From the NCBI RefSeq assembly GCF_900109145.1, contig NZ_FNYY01000012.1, forward strand, positions 1 through 64,000: a stretch of 64,000 nucleotides of DNA, in the 5' to 3' direction. The translations under genes and the position numbers were made by a program. The DNA comes from Marinovum algicola. GTDB lineage: Bacteria; Pseudomonadota; Alphaproteobacteria; Rhodobacterales; Rhodobacteraceae. This document shows, piece after piece, positions 15,732 to 24,093 of this stretch (positions are counted from its first letter, which is position 1; each line of letters starts with the position of its first letter). The notes below the pieces were generated by a model. That model did no database searches, had not been told where the DNA came from, and saw only the letters and a list, made by a program, of their open reading frames with translations.

Positions 15732-16685
15732 CTACACTCTCTCGATGATACGTTCGCCGAACAGCCCCTGCGGCCGGAACAGCAGCACGACAAGCGCCAG
15801 CACGAAGGCAAACCAGGTCTCGGTATTGCCGCCGAGCAGCGGCTGGCCCCAGTAGATCTCGAACAGTTTCTCCAGGATGCCGATCATCAGCCCGCCGATG
15901 ATCGCCCCGGTGATGCTCTCCAGCCCGCCCAGCATAAGAACGGGCAGCGCCTTGTAGGCGATGACCTCGAGCGCGAAGCTCACCCCGGCGCGGGCGCCCC
16001 AGGCGATGCCGGTCACCAGCGCGATGATGCCGGCGATGAACCAGACCAGCACCCAGACCGTCTGAAGCGAGATACCGACCGACAGCGCCGCCTGGTGATC
16101 GTCGCCCAGGGCCCGGATCGCCCGGCCCATCTGGGTGTAGTTGAGAAAGGCCAGCAGCGCCGCCACCAGCAGGGTCGCCACGACAACCACCGTGATGTCG
16201 AGGTGTTGCAGGATCAGCAGCCCGTCCCAGGGCTCCAGCACCGTGTCGCCGGTGGGAATGCCGAGTTCCTCGGTGATCATCACCTTGTTCTCGCCGCCAA
16301 AGATGATCTCGCCCAGTCCGATCAGGAACAGCGTGATGCCGATGGTGGCCATGAACAGGATGATGTCGGGCTGGCCGACCAGCGGCCGCAGCACGATACG
16401 CTCGATGCTGACGGCCAGGATGAACATCACCACCAGCGTCAGCCCGACCGCGATCCAGGCCGGCACGCCCATGGCGTAGAGCCCGACCAGCGTCAGCGCG
16501 GCGAAGACCACCATGATGCCCTGCGCAAAGTTGAAAATGCGCGATGAGCGGAAGATGAGCACGAACCCCAGCGCGATCAGCGCATAGAGGATGCCGGAAA
16601 CCAGCCCCTCCCAGAGCACCTGCATCAGGAAGTCGGGCGCCGCGACCATGTCGGCGAAGGGGGTGATGAAAATTTCTGTCAGCAT
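15732..16685 (-). CDS. LIV-type ABC transporter permease (LivH-like)
   Basis: This 317-residue inner-membrane protein has about eight hydrophobic segments. Typical LivH features are GLVSGILYALIALGFVLIFRSSRIFNFAQG near the N-terminus, FLNYTQMGRAIRALGDDHQAA, and the coupling loop VLMLGGLESITGAIIGG. It starts at ATG 16685 and is separated from the ATPase gene before it by a palindromic repeat (16712-16779). It pairs with the LivM-like permease. Confidence 0.93.
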   Translation of the reverse strand: MLTEIFITPFADMVAAPDFLMQVLWEGLVSGILYALIALGFVLIFRSSRIFNFAQGIMVVFAALTLVGLYAMGVPAWIAVGLTLVVMFILAVSIERIVLRPLVGQPDIILFMATIGITLFLIGLGEIIFGGENKVMITEELGIPTGDTVLEPWDGLLILQHLDITVVVVATLLVAALLAFLNYTQMGRAIRALGDDHQAALSVGISLQTVWVLVWFIAGIIALVTGIAWGARAGVSFALEVIAYKALPVLMLGGLESITGAIIGGLMIGILEKLFEIYWGQPLLGGNTETWFAFVLALVVLLFRPQGLFGERIIERV

Positions 16686-16711
16686 GGGCGCGTCCCGGTC
16701 TGCAAGTGTCT

Positions 16712-16779
16712 CGCGCCCCGGGCCTGATCCGGGGCCTCTCGGCGTCTGTCATGAGGTCCCGGAGCAGGCCCGGGACGGG
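16712..16779 (+). repeat. paired REP-like palindrome, copy A
   Basis: The left arm is an imperfect palindrome (CCCCGGGCCTGATCCGGGG), followed by about 14 bases and a right arm GGTCCCGGAGCAGGCCCGGGAC. The same two-arm unit lies in the opposite orientation at 24010-24075. It sits between livG-like and livH-like genes. Confidence 0.75.
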
Positions 16780-16791
16780 TCGGAATTTGTC

Positions 16792-17604
16792 TCAATGTGC
16801 CACCCCCAGATAAGCGTCGATCACGTCCTGGTTGCTGCGCACCTCTTCCGGCGTGCCGTCTCCGATCTTCTTGCCGTAATCCATCACCACCACCCGGTCG
16901 GAGATATCCATCACCACGCCCATGTCGTGTTCGATCAGGGCGATAGTGGTGCCGAACTCGTCGTTCACGTCGAGGATGAAGCGGCTCATGTCCTCTTTTT
17001 CCTCGACGTTCATCCCGGCCATCGGCTCGTCGAGCAGCAGGATCGACGGCTGCGCCGCCAGAGCGCGGGCCAGCTCGACCCGTTTCTTCAACCCGTAGGG
17101 CAGGGTGCCCACCGGCGTCTTGCGAATGTGCTGGATCTCGAGAAAATCGATCACCTCCTCGACCTTGCGCCGGTTGGCGATCTCTTCGTCGCGGGCCGTG
17201 CCCCACCACAGGGCCTGCGCCCCGATCCCGGCGTGCATATGCGTCAGCCGCCCGGTCATCACGTTGTCGAGCACCGACATGCCCTCGAAGAGCGCGATGT
17301 TCTGGAACGTCCGTGCCACGCCGAGGCGCGCCACCTCATAGGGTTTCATCGCCGGGCGGCGTTCGCCCTTGTACCAGACCTCGCCTTCCTGCGGGTGGTA
17401 GAAGCCGGAAATCACGTTCAACATCGACGACTTGCCGGCCCCGTTCGGCCCGATGATCGCCCGGATCTCGCCCTCGCGGACGTCGAACGAAATGTCCTGG
17501 ATCGCCACCACGCCGCCGAAGCGCAGCGTGATGTTCTTCATCTCCATCAGCACGCCGCCGATCTGGCGGCCGTCTTCGGTCATGTAACCATCGGTATCCT
17601 TCAC
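16792..17604 (-). CDS. LIV-type ABC transporter ATP-binding protein (LivG-like)
   Basis: This 270-residue ATPase has Walker A GPNGAGKSS, the signature region LPYGLKKRVELARAL, Walker B ILLLDEPMAGMN and switch IALIEHDMGVVM with His, all typical of LivG. The signature has YGLKKR rather than the usual SGGQQ, as in many LivG-like proteins of acyl-CoA-linked clusters. The start is taken as GTG 17604, preceded by AGGGGGT; ATG 17583 is an alternative. Frame extension to 17814 overlaps the upstream gene and is not credible. It follows the acyl-CoA synthetase gene by about 120 bases. Confidence 0.9.
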   Translation of the reverse strand: MKDTDGYMTEDGRQIGGVLMEMKNITLRFGGVVAIQDISFDVREGEIRAIIGPNGAGKSSMLNVISGFYHPQEGEVWYKGERRPAMKPYEVARLGVARTFQNIALFEGMSVLDNVMTGRLTHMHAGIGAQALWWGTARDEEIANRRKVEEVIDFLEIQHIRKTPVGTLPYGLKKRVELARALAAQPSILLLDEPMAGMNVEEKEDMSRFILDVNDEFGTTIALIEHDMGVVMDISDRVVVMDYGKKIGDGTPEEVRSNQDVIDAYLGVAH

Positions 17605-17618
17605 CGCGCCACCCCCTG

Positions 17619-17640
17619 CTTCTTCTCTTTCAAAATACGC
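17619..17640 (-). repeat. dispersed repeat tail upstream of LivG-like gene
   Basis: GCGTATTTTGAAAGAGAAG on the minus strand is a near copy of the segment at 12738-12760. It lies 15 bases before the GTG start of the LivG-like gene. Confidence 0.5.
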
Positions 17641-17725
17641 AACCCGCCATCGGCCCCCTGCGCGCGCGTCTGACGTTCGGCACCCGGGGCGCTGACGGCC
17701 CGCCCGGGCCGGAAAAGCCCGCGTC

Positions 17726-19699
17726 TCATTCCGCCGCCACCGCGCGCGGGGCCACCGGCACCACTCTGGCGTCGCGGATCTCCAGCGTCGCCTTGATCTT
17801 GCCCTTGCGGCCATCCTCGTAGGTGACCTCGGTCTCGGTATAGATGCTGTCCGACCCGTCGTAGAGCGCGGTCACCAGGTCATCGAACTTCTCGCCGATG
17901 ATCTTGCGGCGCACCTTGCGGGTCCGGGTCAGCTCGCCGTCGTCGGCATCGAGCTCCTTGTGCAGCACAAGGAAGCGGTGCACCTGACAGCCCGAGAGTA
18001 TCTCGTCCTGCGCGACGCTTTCATTGGTCTCTTCCACGTGGTTCTGGATCATCTCCAGCACCCGCGGATGGCCGGCCAGCTCCTGATAGGAGGCATAGGC
18101 GATGTTGTTGCGCTCGGCCCAGTTGCCCACCGCCGTCAGATCGATGTTGATGAAGGCGCAGCACCGGTCGCGGCCGGCACCGAACACCACCGCCTCGAGG
18201 ATGTTGGGATAGAACTTGAGCTTGTTCTCGACGTATTTCGGCGCGAACAGTCCGCCATCGGCCATCTGGCCCACGTCTTTGGCCCGGTCGATGATCCTGA
18301 GATGGCCGGTGCCCTCTTCGAAGAACCCGGCATCGCCGGTGGCGACCCAGCCTTCCGGGTCCTTGGTGTCGGCGGTGCTTTCGGCGTTCTTGTAGTATTC
18401 CACAAAGGTGCCGGGCGAGCGGTAGAAGACCTCGCCATTGTCGGCGATCTTGATCTCGACCCCGGGCGAGGGCACGCCCACGGTGTCCGAGCGCACCTCG
18501 CCATCCGGCTGCTGGGTGATGAACACGCTGGCCTCGGTCTGGCCGTATAGCTGTTTGAGGTTGATCCCCAGCGAACGGTAGAAATCGAAGATCTCGGGCC
18601 CGATCGCCTCACCCGCCGTATAGCCGACGCGCACCCGCGAAAAGCCCAGCGTGTCCTTCAGCGGCCCATAGACCAGCGCTTCGCCCAAGCGGTATTTTAA
18701 CCGGTCGACAAGCCCCACCTTGCCGCCGTCGAGGATCGTCGGGCCGACCTTCTGGGCATGGCCCATGAAGTGGTGAAAGATCTGCCGCTTGAGTTTGCTG
18801 GCGTCTTCCATGCGGATCATGATCTGGGTCAGCTGGGTCTCGAAGACCCGCGGCGGCGCAAAGTAATACGACGGCGCGATCTCGCGCAGGTCGGTCATCA
18901 TCGTGTCGGCGCTTTCCGGGCAGTTCACGCAGAAGCCCGTCCAATAGGCCTGACCGATGGAAAAGATGAAATCGCCGACCCAGGCCATCGGCAGATAGGC
19001 CAGCACCTCGTCGCCTTCGCGCAGGTGGTCGAATTCGGAAGAGTTCTTGGCCGTCTCGATGATATTGCGGTTCGAGAGCACCACGCCCTTGGGCTTGCCG
19101 GTGGTGCCCGAGGTATACAGCATGACGCAGGTGTCGTCATAATCGAGCGCGCCGCGGCGGCGGTCGAGTTCGGGCAGGAATTCCTCGCGCGCGGCCCGGC
19201 CCTGCTCCTGCACATGGCGAAACCGGTGCAGCTGGGAATGGTCGTATTTCCGCAGGCCGCGGGGATCGATATAGAGCATGTGCTCGAACTGGTGCAGGCC
19301 GTCCTGCACCTCGATCACCTTGTCGACCTGTTCCTGATCGGCGGCGATGACGAAACGCGCGCCGCAATGGCCGAGCACATATTCCATCTCTTCGGCGACC
19401 GCGTCCTGATAGAGCGGCACCGGCACCGCGCCGACCGATTGCGCGGCGACCATCGACCAGTAGAGATACGGCCGGTTGCGGCCGATGATGGCCACGAAAT
19501 CGCCCTCGTTCACGCCGAGATTGAGTAGGCCCAGAGCCAGCGCCTCGATCTCCTGCGCGGTTTCGGCCCAGGTCCAGCTTTGCCAGATTCCGAGGTCTTT
19601 CTCGCGATAGGCGGGCTTGCCTGCGAACTGCGTCGCATTGCGCTTCAACAGCGCCGGAATAGAGCGCAGTCCTTCTGCGCCCCGAGACGTGTCAGTCAA
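17726..19699 (-). CDS. long-chain acyl-CoA synthetase (AMP-forming)
   Basis: This 657-residue enzyme activates carboxylic acids to acyl-CoA through an acyl-adenylate. Visible motifs are the P-loop-like LYTSGTTGKPKGVVLSN, the adenine-binding LYGQTEASVF, and the linker region GWVATGDAGFFEEGTGHLRIIDRAKDV, followed by the C-terminal lid. Length and order suit long-chain fatty-acid ligases. The start is taken as TTG 19699, with GGGAGG correctly spaced; the frame runs further upstream without a ribosome site. It is the first gene of the ABC transporter cluster and faces the two-component genes across 274 bases that carry short direct repeats. Confidence 0.9.
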   Translation of the reverse strand: MTDTSRGAEGLRSIPALLKRNATQFAGKPAYREKDLGIWQSWTWAETAQEIEALALGLLNLGVNEGDFVAIIGRNRPYLYWSMVAAQSVGAVPVPLYQDAVAEEMEYVLGHCGARFVIAADQEQVDKVIEVQDGLHQFEHMLYIDPRGLRKYDHSQLHRFRHVQEQGRAAREEFLPELDRRRGALDYDDTCVMLYTSGTTGKPKGVVLSNRNIIETAKNSSEFDHLREGDEVLAYLPMAWVGDFIFSIGQAYWTGFCVNCPESADTMMTDLREIAPSYYFAPPRVFETQLTQIMIRMEDASKLKRQIFHHFMGHAQKVGPTILDGGKVGLVDRLKYRLGEALVYGPLKDTLGFSRVRVGYTAGEAIGPEIFDFYRSLGINLKQLYGQTEASVFITQQPDGEVRSDTVGVPSPGVEIKIADNGEVFYRSPGTFVEYYKNAESTADTKDPEGWVATGDAGFFEEGTGHLRIIDRAKDVGQMADGGLFAPKYVENKLKFYPNILEAVVFGAGRDRCCAFINIDLTAVGNWAERNNIAYASYQELAGHPRVLEMIQNHVEETNESVAQDEILSGCQVHRFLVLHKELDADDGELTRTRKVRRKIIGEKFDDLVTALYDGSDSIYTETEVTYEDGRKGKIKATLEIRDARVVPVAPRAVAAE

Positions 19700-19790
19700 C
19701 CGATGTCCTCCCTTTGCCTCGTTTTTCGAGGCTGACCGCTGGTGCGATTCTGCTATCCATTTGGTCAACGTCGAGGCTGACGGTCAACTT
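19695..19790. promoter_or_regulatory. direct repeats in the acyl-CoA synthetase / sensor kinase intergenic region
   Basis: TCGAGGCTGAC occurs at 19726-19736 and 19771-19781. GGTCAAC occurs at 19763-19769 and 19782-19788, with GTCAAC also at 19695-19700. OmpR-type regulators often bind direct repeats, and one is encoded divergently. This is therefore a candidate binding region for that regulator. No clean promoter could be assigned. Confidence 0.35.
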
Positions 19791-19973
19791 TTTCCTTATC
19801 GTTTCCGAAATCTTACGAATTGTAACGGGGGGGCGCCGGCCGTCGGTGACCCGGCCGGCCGGCAAGGACGATCCCGGCCCGCGCGACGCAACGGCCGATC
19901 CGGCAAAGGTTGATCGGTCGCGGCGAAGCAAGTAACTCTCGAAAGCCACGCGCGCCGCCGGGACATCGCCTTC

Positions 19974-21881
19974 ATGCCGCATTCCGACAGACATCTGTCA
20001 GCCATGACCCAAGCCGGGCTGAACCTGATCCAGCAGGCGCTGTCGATCTACGGCCGCAATCTGCGGCTGGTGCAGTGCAACCGCCGCTTTCAGGAGATGT
20101 TCGATCTGCCCGAGGCGCTGGTCACCGTCGGCGCCAGCTTCGAGGACACGATCCGCCATCTGGTGTCGCGCGGCGAATACGGCGAGGTTAGCGACCCCGA
20201 GGCCTTTGTCGCTGTCCGGGTCGAACAGGCCCGCGCCTTCGAACCGCATTACATGGAGCGCCCCCGCTCCAACGGCCGCTGGATCTCGGTCGAGGGGGCG
20301 CCGCTGCCGCAGGGCGGCTGGGTCACCGTCTACACCGACATCACCCGCACCAAGGAGCAGGAGCAGCTGCTGCGCACCCGCTCCGAGCTTTTGTCGGAAG
20401 AGGTGCTGCGGCGGTCGGAAGAGCTGGCCAGGACCAACCGGCAACTGGCCTCGACGATCAGCGCGCTGGAGGAAACCCAGCGCCAGCTGCGCGCCATCGA
20501 GGCCCGCACCCGGCTGACCACCGAGATGATGCCGGCGCATATCGCGCATGTGGATTCCAGCGGCCGCTACACCTATTCCAATCAGCGGCTGACCTCGGTC
20601 ATCCCGGGCCGCCCCTCCGACATCGTCGGCATGTCGATCGCCGAGGCGCTGGGCCCGGATGCCTTTGCCAAGGTCCAGCCGCATCTCGCCGCCGCGCTGG
20701 CCGGCCAGCCCTCCACCTTTGAGTTTACCGATGCCCCCAGCCTGCGCCGCATCCGCGCCTCCTTTACCCCCGATCAGCACGAGAACGGTGTCTATATCCT
20801 GTCGATGGATGTTACCGAGGAAACCCAGACCCGCGTTGCCCTGCAACAGACCCGCCGCCGCGAGATCGCGGCGCAGCTCACCAGCGGGCTGGCGCATGAT
20901 TTTTCCAACCTGCTGACGATCATCCTCGGCATGCAGTCCAAGCTGAGCCGGATGCCCGATCTGCCCGATGACGCCGCCCCGCTGATCAGCGCCACGCTGA
21001 GCGCCGCCCGGCGCGGCGGCACGCTGCTTGGCCGGATCGCCGACATGACCGCCAGCCGCCGTCACCGGCCGGTGGCGACGCGGATCGAGCCCTTTCTGCA
21101 AGAGCTTGCCGTGCTGGCCGGTCCCAGCCTGCCGCCGGGGGTCACGCTGCACCTGTCGGCGGATGTCCCGGGCGCCATCCTGTTCGATCCCGGCATGTTG
21201 CAGGATTCGCTGCTCAACCTGATCCTCAATGCCCGCGATGCCTGTGGCGAGGCCGGTGCCATCCATGTCGCCGCGCGGGTCGATGCCGCCACATGGCTCA
21301 GCTTCGAGGTGCGCGACACCGGTCCCGGTTTCACCGAAGCGGCGCTGCGTCACGGGGCCGAACCGTTCTTTACCACCAAGGGCGGCGAAGGCTCGGGCCT
21401 TGGCCTTGCCATGGTCTATGACGCCACCAAGCTGGCCGGTGGCGATCTCAAGCTGTGGAACACCGAGGCCGGCGCGCAGGTGCTGCTGCGCCTGCCGCTG
21501 CGCCCGGCGCCCGAGGTCGAAGAGGCCGACCCCGGCATGGTGCTGCTGGTCGAGGACAATGCCGATCTGCGCGGCGCGATCCGCGACATGCTGACCGGGC
21601 TGGGCTGGCGCGTGGTCGAGGCAGCCTCGGTCGCCGAGGCGCAGGCGCTGATCGACGGGCTGCCGGAAATCACCTCGGTGCTGACCGATATCCAGCTCGA
21701 AGGCGCCGAAACCGGTCTCGACCTCGCCACCGATTGCACGGTGCCGGTGGCGCTGATGACCTCGTTGCCCGCCGATCACGCGCTTTATGTCGCCGCCGCG
21801 GCGCTTGGTCCGGTGCTGCGCAAACCCTTCAGCGCCGCGCAGCTCGCCGCCGCGCTGGGCGAGAGCCAGGATGCCCCATGA
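19974..21881 (+). CDS. PAS-domain hybrid sensor histidine kinase
   Basis: This 635-residue soluble sensor has a PAS_7-type domain (about 15-125), a coiled-coil segment (128-178), a second PAS-like domain (185-285), and a dimerisation/phosphoacceptor helix with GLAHDFSNLL, where His308 is the phosphorylation site. A HATPase region follows (about 400-505: NLILNARDAC, DTGPGF, GEGSGLGLAMVYD). A C-terminal receiver domain (515-630) carries VEDNADLRGA and TDIQLEG. There is no transmembrane segment, so the signal is cytoplasmic. It overlaps the response-regulator gene by ATGA. Its place opposite the acyl-CoA/ABC cluster suggests that it senses the imported acid or its CoA ester. Confidence 0.9.
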   Translation: MPHSDRHLSAMTQAGLNLIQQALSIYGRNLRLVQCNRRFQEMFDLPEALVTVGASFEDTIRHLVSRGEYGEVSDPEAFVAVRVEQARAFEPHYMERPRSNGRWISVEGAPLPQGGWVTVYTDITRTKEQEQLLRTRSELLSEEVLRRSEELARTNRQLASTISALEETQRQLRAIEARTRLTTEMMPAHIAHVDSSGRYTYSNQRLTSVIPGRPSDIVGMSIAEALGPDAFAKVQPHLAAALAGQPSTFEFTDAPSLRRIRASFTPDQHENGVYILSMDVTEETQTRVALQQTRRREIAAQLTSGLAHDFSNLLTIILGMQSKLSRMPDLPDDAAPLISATLSAARRGGTLLGRIADMTASRRHRPVATRIEPFLQELAVLAGPSLPPGVTLHLSADVPGAILFDPGMLQDSLLNLILNARDACGEAGAIHVAARVDAATWLSFEVRDTGPGFTEAALRHGAEPFFTTKGGEGSGLGLAMVYDATKLAGGDLKLWNTEAGAQVLLRLPLRPAPEVEEADPGMVLLVEDNADLRGAIRDMLTGLGWRVVEAASVAEAQALIDGLPEITSVLTDIQLEGAETGLDLATDCTVPVALMTSLPADHALYVAAAALGPVLRKPFSAAQLAAALGESQDAP

Positions 21882-22582
21882 CCGATGCGCCGCTGATCAC
21901 CATCCTCGATGACGAGCCCGAGATCCGCCGGCTTCTGGCCGAGACGCTGGAAGAGGCCGGTTTTCGTACCCTGAGCTTCGGCCGCGCCACCGAATTCGAG
22001 GCCGCGCTGCGCCGCACCGCGCCCGACGTCTGCCTTGTCGATCTCAGCCTGCCGGATCGCGACGGCCTGTCGCTGGTGCACCGTCTGGCGCTGGAGCAGG
22101 GGGCTTCGGTGATCATCATTTCCGGCCGGGCCGAGGTTCAGGACCGGGTGATCGGGCTTGAGCTGGGGGCCGACGATTACATCATCAAACCTTTCGACCC
22201 CTCCGAGGTGGTGGCCCGCATCCGCGCCCGGCTGCGCGCTGCGCGACCGGCGGTGCAGGCCGGCCGGATCGCCAGCTTCAGCGGCTGGCAGGCGGATTTC
22301 GACGCCTATACCCTGCGCAACGAGGCCGGCGACGTGGCGAGTTTCTCCCATGCCGAGGGGGCGGTGCTGCGGATGTTCCTCGAAAGCCCCGGACGGCTGA
22401 TCACCCGCCAGCAGATGCAGGAGACGCTGGGCGGTGCCGCCGGCGAGAGTTTCGACCGGGCGATGGATGTGCGGATCTCGCGGCTGCGCACCAAGCTGGG
22501 CGAGGATCCCAAGAACCCGCGGCTGATCAAGACGATCTATGGCGCCGGCTACATCTTTCTCGGCGAGGTCGACTGGCGCTGA
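21878..22582 (+). CDS. OmpR-family response regulator
   Basis: This 234-residue protein has a receiver domain with acidic pair D11-D12, phosphoacceptor Asp55 (VCLVDLSLPDRDG), and conserved Thr/Ser and Lys (VIIISGRA, DDYIIKPFDP). A winged-helix DNA-binding domain follows (about 140-232), ending in MDVRISRLRTKLGEDPKNPRLIKT and GAGYIF. The start ATG 21878 overlaps the kinase stop by four bases, so the pair is translationally coupled. The likely targets are the divergent acyl-CoA synthetase operon and its own operon, by position only. Confidence 0.93.
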   Translation: MTDAPLITILDDEPEIRRLLAETLEEAGFRTLSFGRATEFEAALRRTAPDVCLVDLSLPDRDGLSLVHRLALEQGASVIIISGRAEVQDRVIGLELGADDYIIKPFDPSEVVARIRARLRAARPAVQAGRIASFSGWQADFDAYTLRNEAGDVASFSHAEGAVLRMFLESPGRLITRQQMQETLGGAAGESFDRAMDVRISRLRTKLGEDPKNPRLIKTIYGAGYIFLGEVDWR

Positions 22583-22584
22583 GC

Positions 22585-22746
22585 TCAGAGGCCGAGGCCA
22601 AGCCGCACCGTCGGCAGCAGCGTCGCGGCCAGGATGCCGACGATCCCGCCAATGCCCAGCCGGATCAGCGGCCGTCCCAGTCGCGGCCCGGCAAGCCCGA
22701 GCGCGCCGCAGACCAAGGCATAGTATGAGACCGTGATGATATCCAT
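22585..22746 (-). CDS. 53-residue hypothetical membrane protein
   Basis: A short frame from ATG 22744-22746 to TGA 22585-22587 encodes a 53-residue protein with two hydrophobic helices. One is near residues 5-20 (VSYYALVCGALGLAG) and the other near 29-46 (LGIGGIVGILAATLLP), with arginines between and after them. Almost the whole gap between the response regulator and the MAPEG gene is filled by this frame, and codon use is like the neighbours. No family is recognised. It converges with the response-regulator gene, with two bases between the stops. Confidence 0.5.
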   Translation of the reverse strand: MDIITVSYYALVCGALGLAGPRLGRPLIRLGIGGIVGILAATLLPTVRLGLGL

Positions 22747-22864
22747 CGGTCCAGCCTAGCATGAAAATCGCGCGAATTCAGCCTTTTGCCACCAACCGGG
22801 CAGCGAATTTCATGTGCGATGTGATATGCTGCGCCGAGACTGGTTCACACAGAGGGAGATTCAG

Positions 22865-23263
22865 ATGACCACCTTGGAAATCTACACCGCGCTCAGCGCG
22901 CTCTGGATCGCGATAGCCTGGGTGCCCTATATCCTCGACCGGATGGCCGTGCGCGGCCTGATGGGGGCCATGGGCAATTACGATCCGCAGGCGGTGCCGC
23001 AATCGGACTGGGCGCAGCGGGCAATGCGCGCCCACACCGTCGCGGTCGAAAGCTTCGTGGCCTTTGCGCCGCTGGCCGTGCTGGCGATGATCCGCCTGCC
23101 CGAAGACGGCTATCCCGGCCTGCTGGCAATGACCTATTTCATCGGCATCGTGGCGCATTACATCATCTACTGCCTCGGCATTCCGGTGCTGCGCACCCTG
23201 GCCTTTGCGCTGGCGGCGCTGTCGACGGTCGGGCTTGGGCTGCGGGTGCTGGGCGTCTATTGA
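22865..23263 (+). CDS. MAPEG family membrane protein
   Basis: This 132-residue protein has four hydrophobic segments, as in MAPEG proteins (relatives of microsomal glutathione transferases). The conserved part is WAQRAMRAHTVAVESFVAFAPLAV in the second helix, matching the RA-x-NA-x-EN-type family signature with changes. The start ATG 22865 has GGGAG upstream. Bacterial MAPEG proteins of this type have no established reaction; the sequence shows only membrane location and family. It lies just before the methyltransferase gene on the same strand, separated by about 100 bases. Confidence 0.85.
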   Translation: MTTLEIYTALSALWIAIAWVPYILDRMAVRGLMGAMGNYDPQAVPQSDWAQRAMRAHTVAVESFVAFAPLAVLAMIRLPEDGYPGLLAMTYFIGIVAHYIIYCLGIPVLRTLAFALAALSTVGLGLRVLGVY

Positions 23264-23365
23264 CCGGACGCGGCGTGGTGCCGATGTCACGCCGCGAAAC
23301 CTTCATTGATGTTTTAACCGTGTTCGCGTATTGTTCGCTTGCTTCACGGGGGCAGGATACGCAAC

Positions 23366-24007
23366 ATGTTCGGCATGCAAAACGAAGCTGCTCAAGATCT
23401 GGAGAAATTTCTGGACGGCCAGAAATTCGGCACCGTATTGGCCGACCCGCCCTGGCGGTTCACCAACCGCACCGGCAAGGTCGCGCCCGAGCACAAGCGC
23501 CTCGCGCGGTATCCGACGCTGGATCTCGACGCGATCTGTGATTTGCCGGTGGCCGAACATCTGATGGATGCGGCACATTGCTATCTCTGGGTGCCGAACG
23601 CGCTCCTGCCCGACGGGCTCCGGGTGCTCGAGGCTTGGGGGTTCGAGTACAAGTCGAACCTGATCTGGCACAAGATTCGCAAGGACGGCGGCTCTGACGG
23701 CCGCGGCGTGGGCTTCTATTTCCGCAACGTGACCGAGATCGTGCTGTTTGGCGTGCGCGGCAAGAACGCCCGCACCCTGCCGCCCGGACGGCGCCAGGTG
23801 AACATGATCCAGACCCGCAAACGCGAGCATTCGCGCAAGCCCGATGAGCAATACGCGCTGATCCAGGAATGCAGCTGGGGGCCGTATCTCGAGCTGTTCG
23901 GTCGTGGCGTGCGCGAGGGCTGGACGGTCTGGGGCAACCAGGCGAGCGACGATTACAAGCCCGACTGGAAGACTTACTCCTACAATTCCTCGGTCGCTGC
24001 CGAGTGA
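23366..24007 (+). CDS. MT-A70 family adenine-N6 DNA methyltransferase
   Basis: This 213-residue methyltransferase has the catalytic DPPW motif (residues 27-30, in VLADPPWRF). Other MT-A70 marks follow: HCYLWVPNALLPDGLRVLEAWGFEYKSNLIWHK, the glycine-rich GRGVGFYFRNVTEIVLFGVRG, and EHSRKPDEQYALIQ, plus SWGPYLELFGRG at the end. It transfers a methyl group to N6 of adenine, in DNA by inference from the adjacent endonuclease. The start ATG 23366 is preceded by AGGATA. It converges with a BglII/BstYI-type endonuclease gene, and the two probably form a type II restriction-modification system. Confidence 0.9.
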   Translation: MFGMQNEAAQDLEKFLDGQKFGTVLADPPWRFTNRTGKVAPEHKRLARYPTLDLDAICDLPVAEHLMDAAHCYLWVPNALLPDGLRVLEAWGFEYKSNLIWHKIRKDGGSDGRGVGFYFRNVTEIVLFGVRGKNARTLPPGRRQVNMIQTRKREHSRKPDEQYALIQECSWGPYLELFGRGVREGWTVWGNQASDDYKPDWKTYSYNSSVAAE

Positions 24008-24009
24008 CC

Positions 24010-24075
24010 CCCGTCCCGGACATGCTCCGGGACCTCTTGGCCGTGGTGGAGGCCCCGGGTCAGGCCCGGGGCGCG
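24010..24075 (-). repeat. paired REP-like palindrome, copy B
   Basis: This is the reverse-orientation counterpart of 16712-16779, with arms GTCCCGGACATGCTCCGGGAC and GGCCCCGGGTCAGGCCCGGG. It lies between the convergent 3' ends of the methyltransferase and endonuclease genes, where it could also act as a transcription barrier. Confidence 0.75.
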
Positions 24076-24093
24076 GTTGCCGTAAACCGGCTG

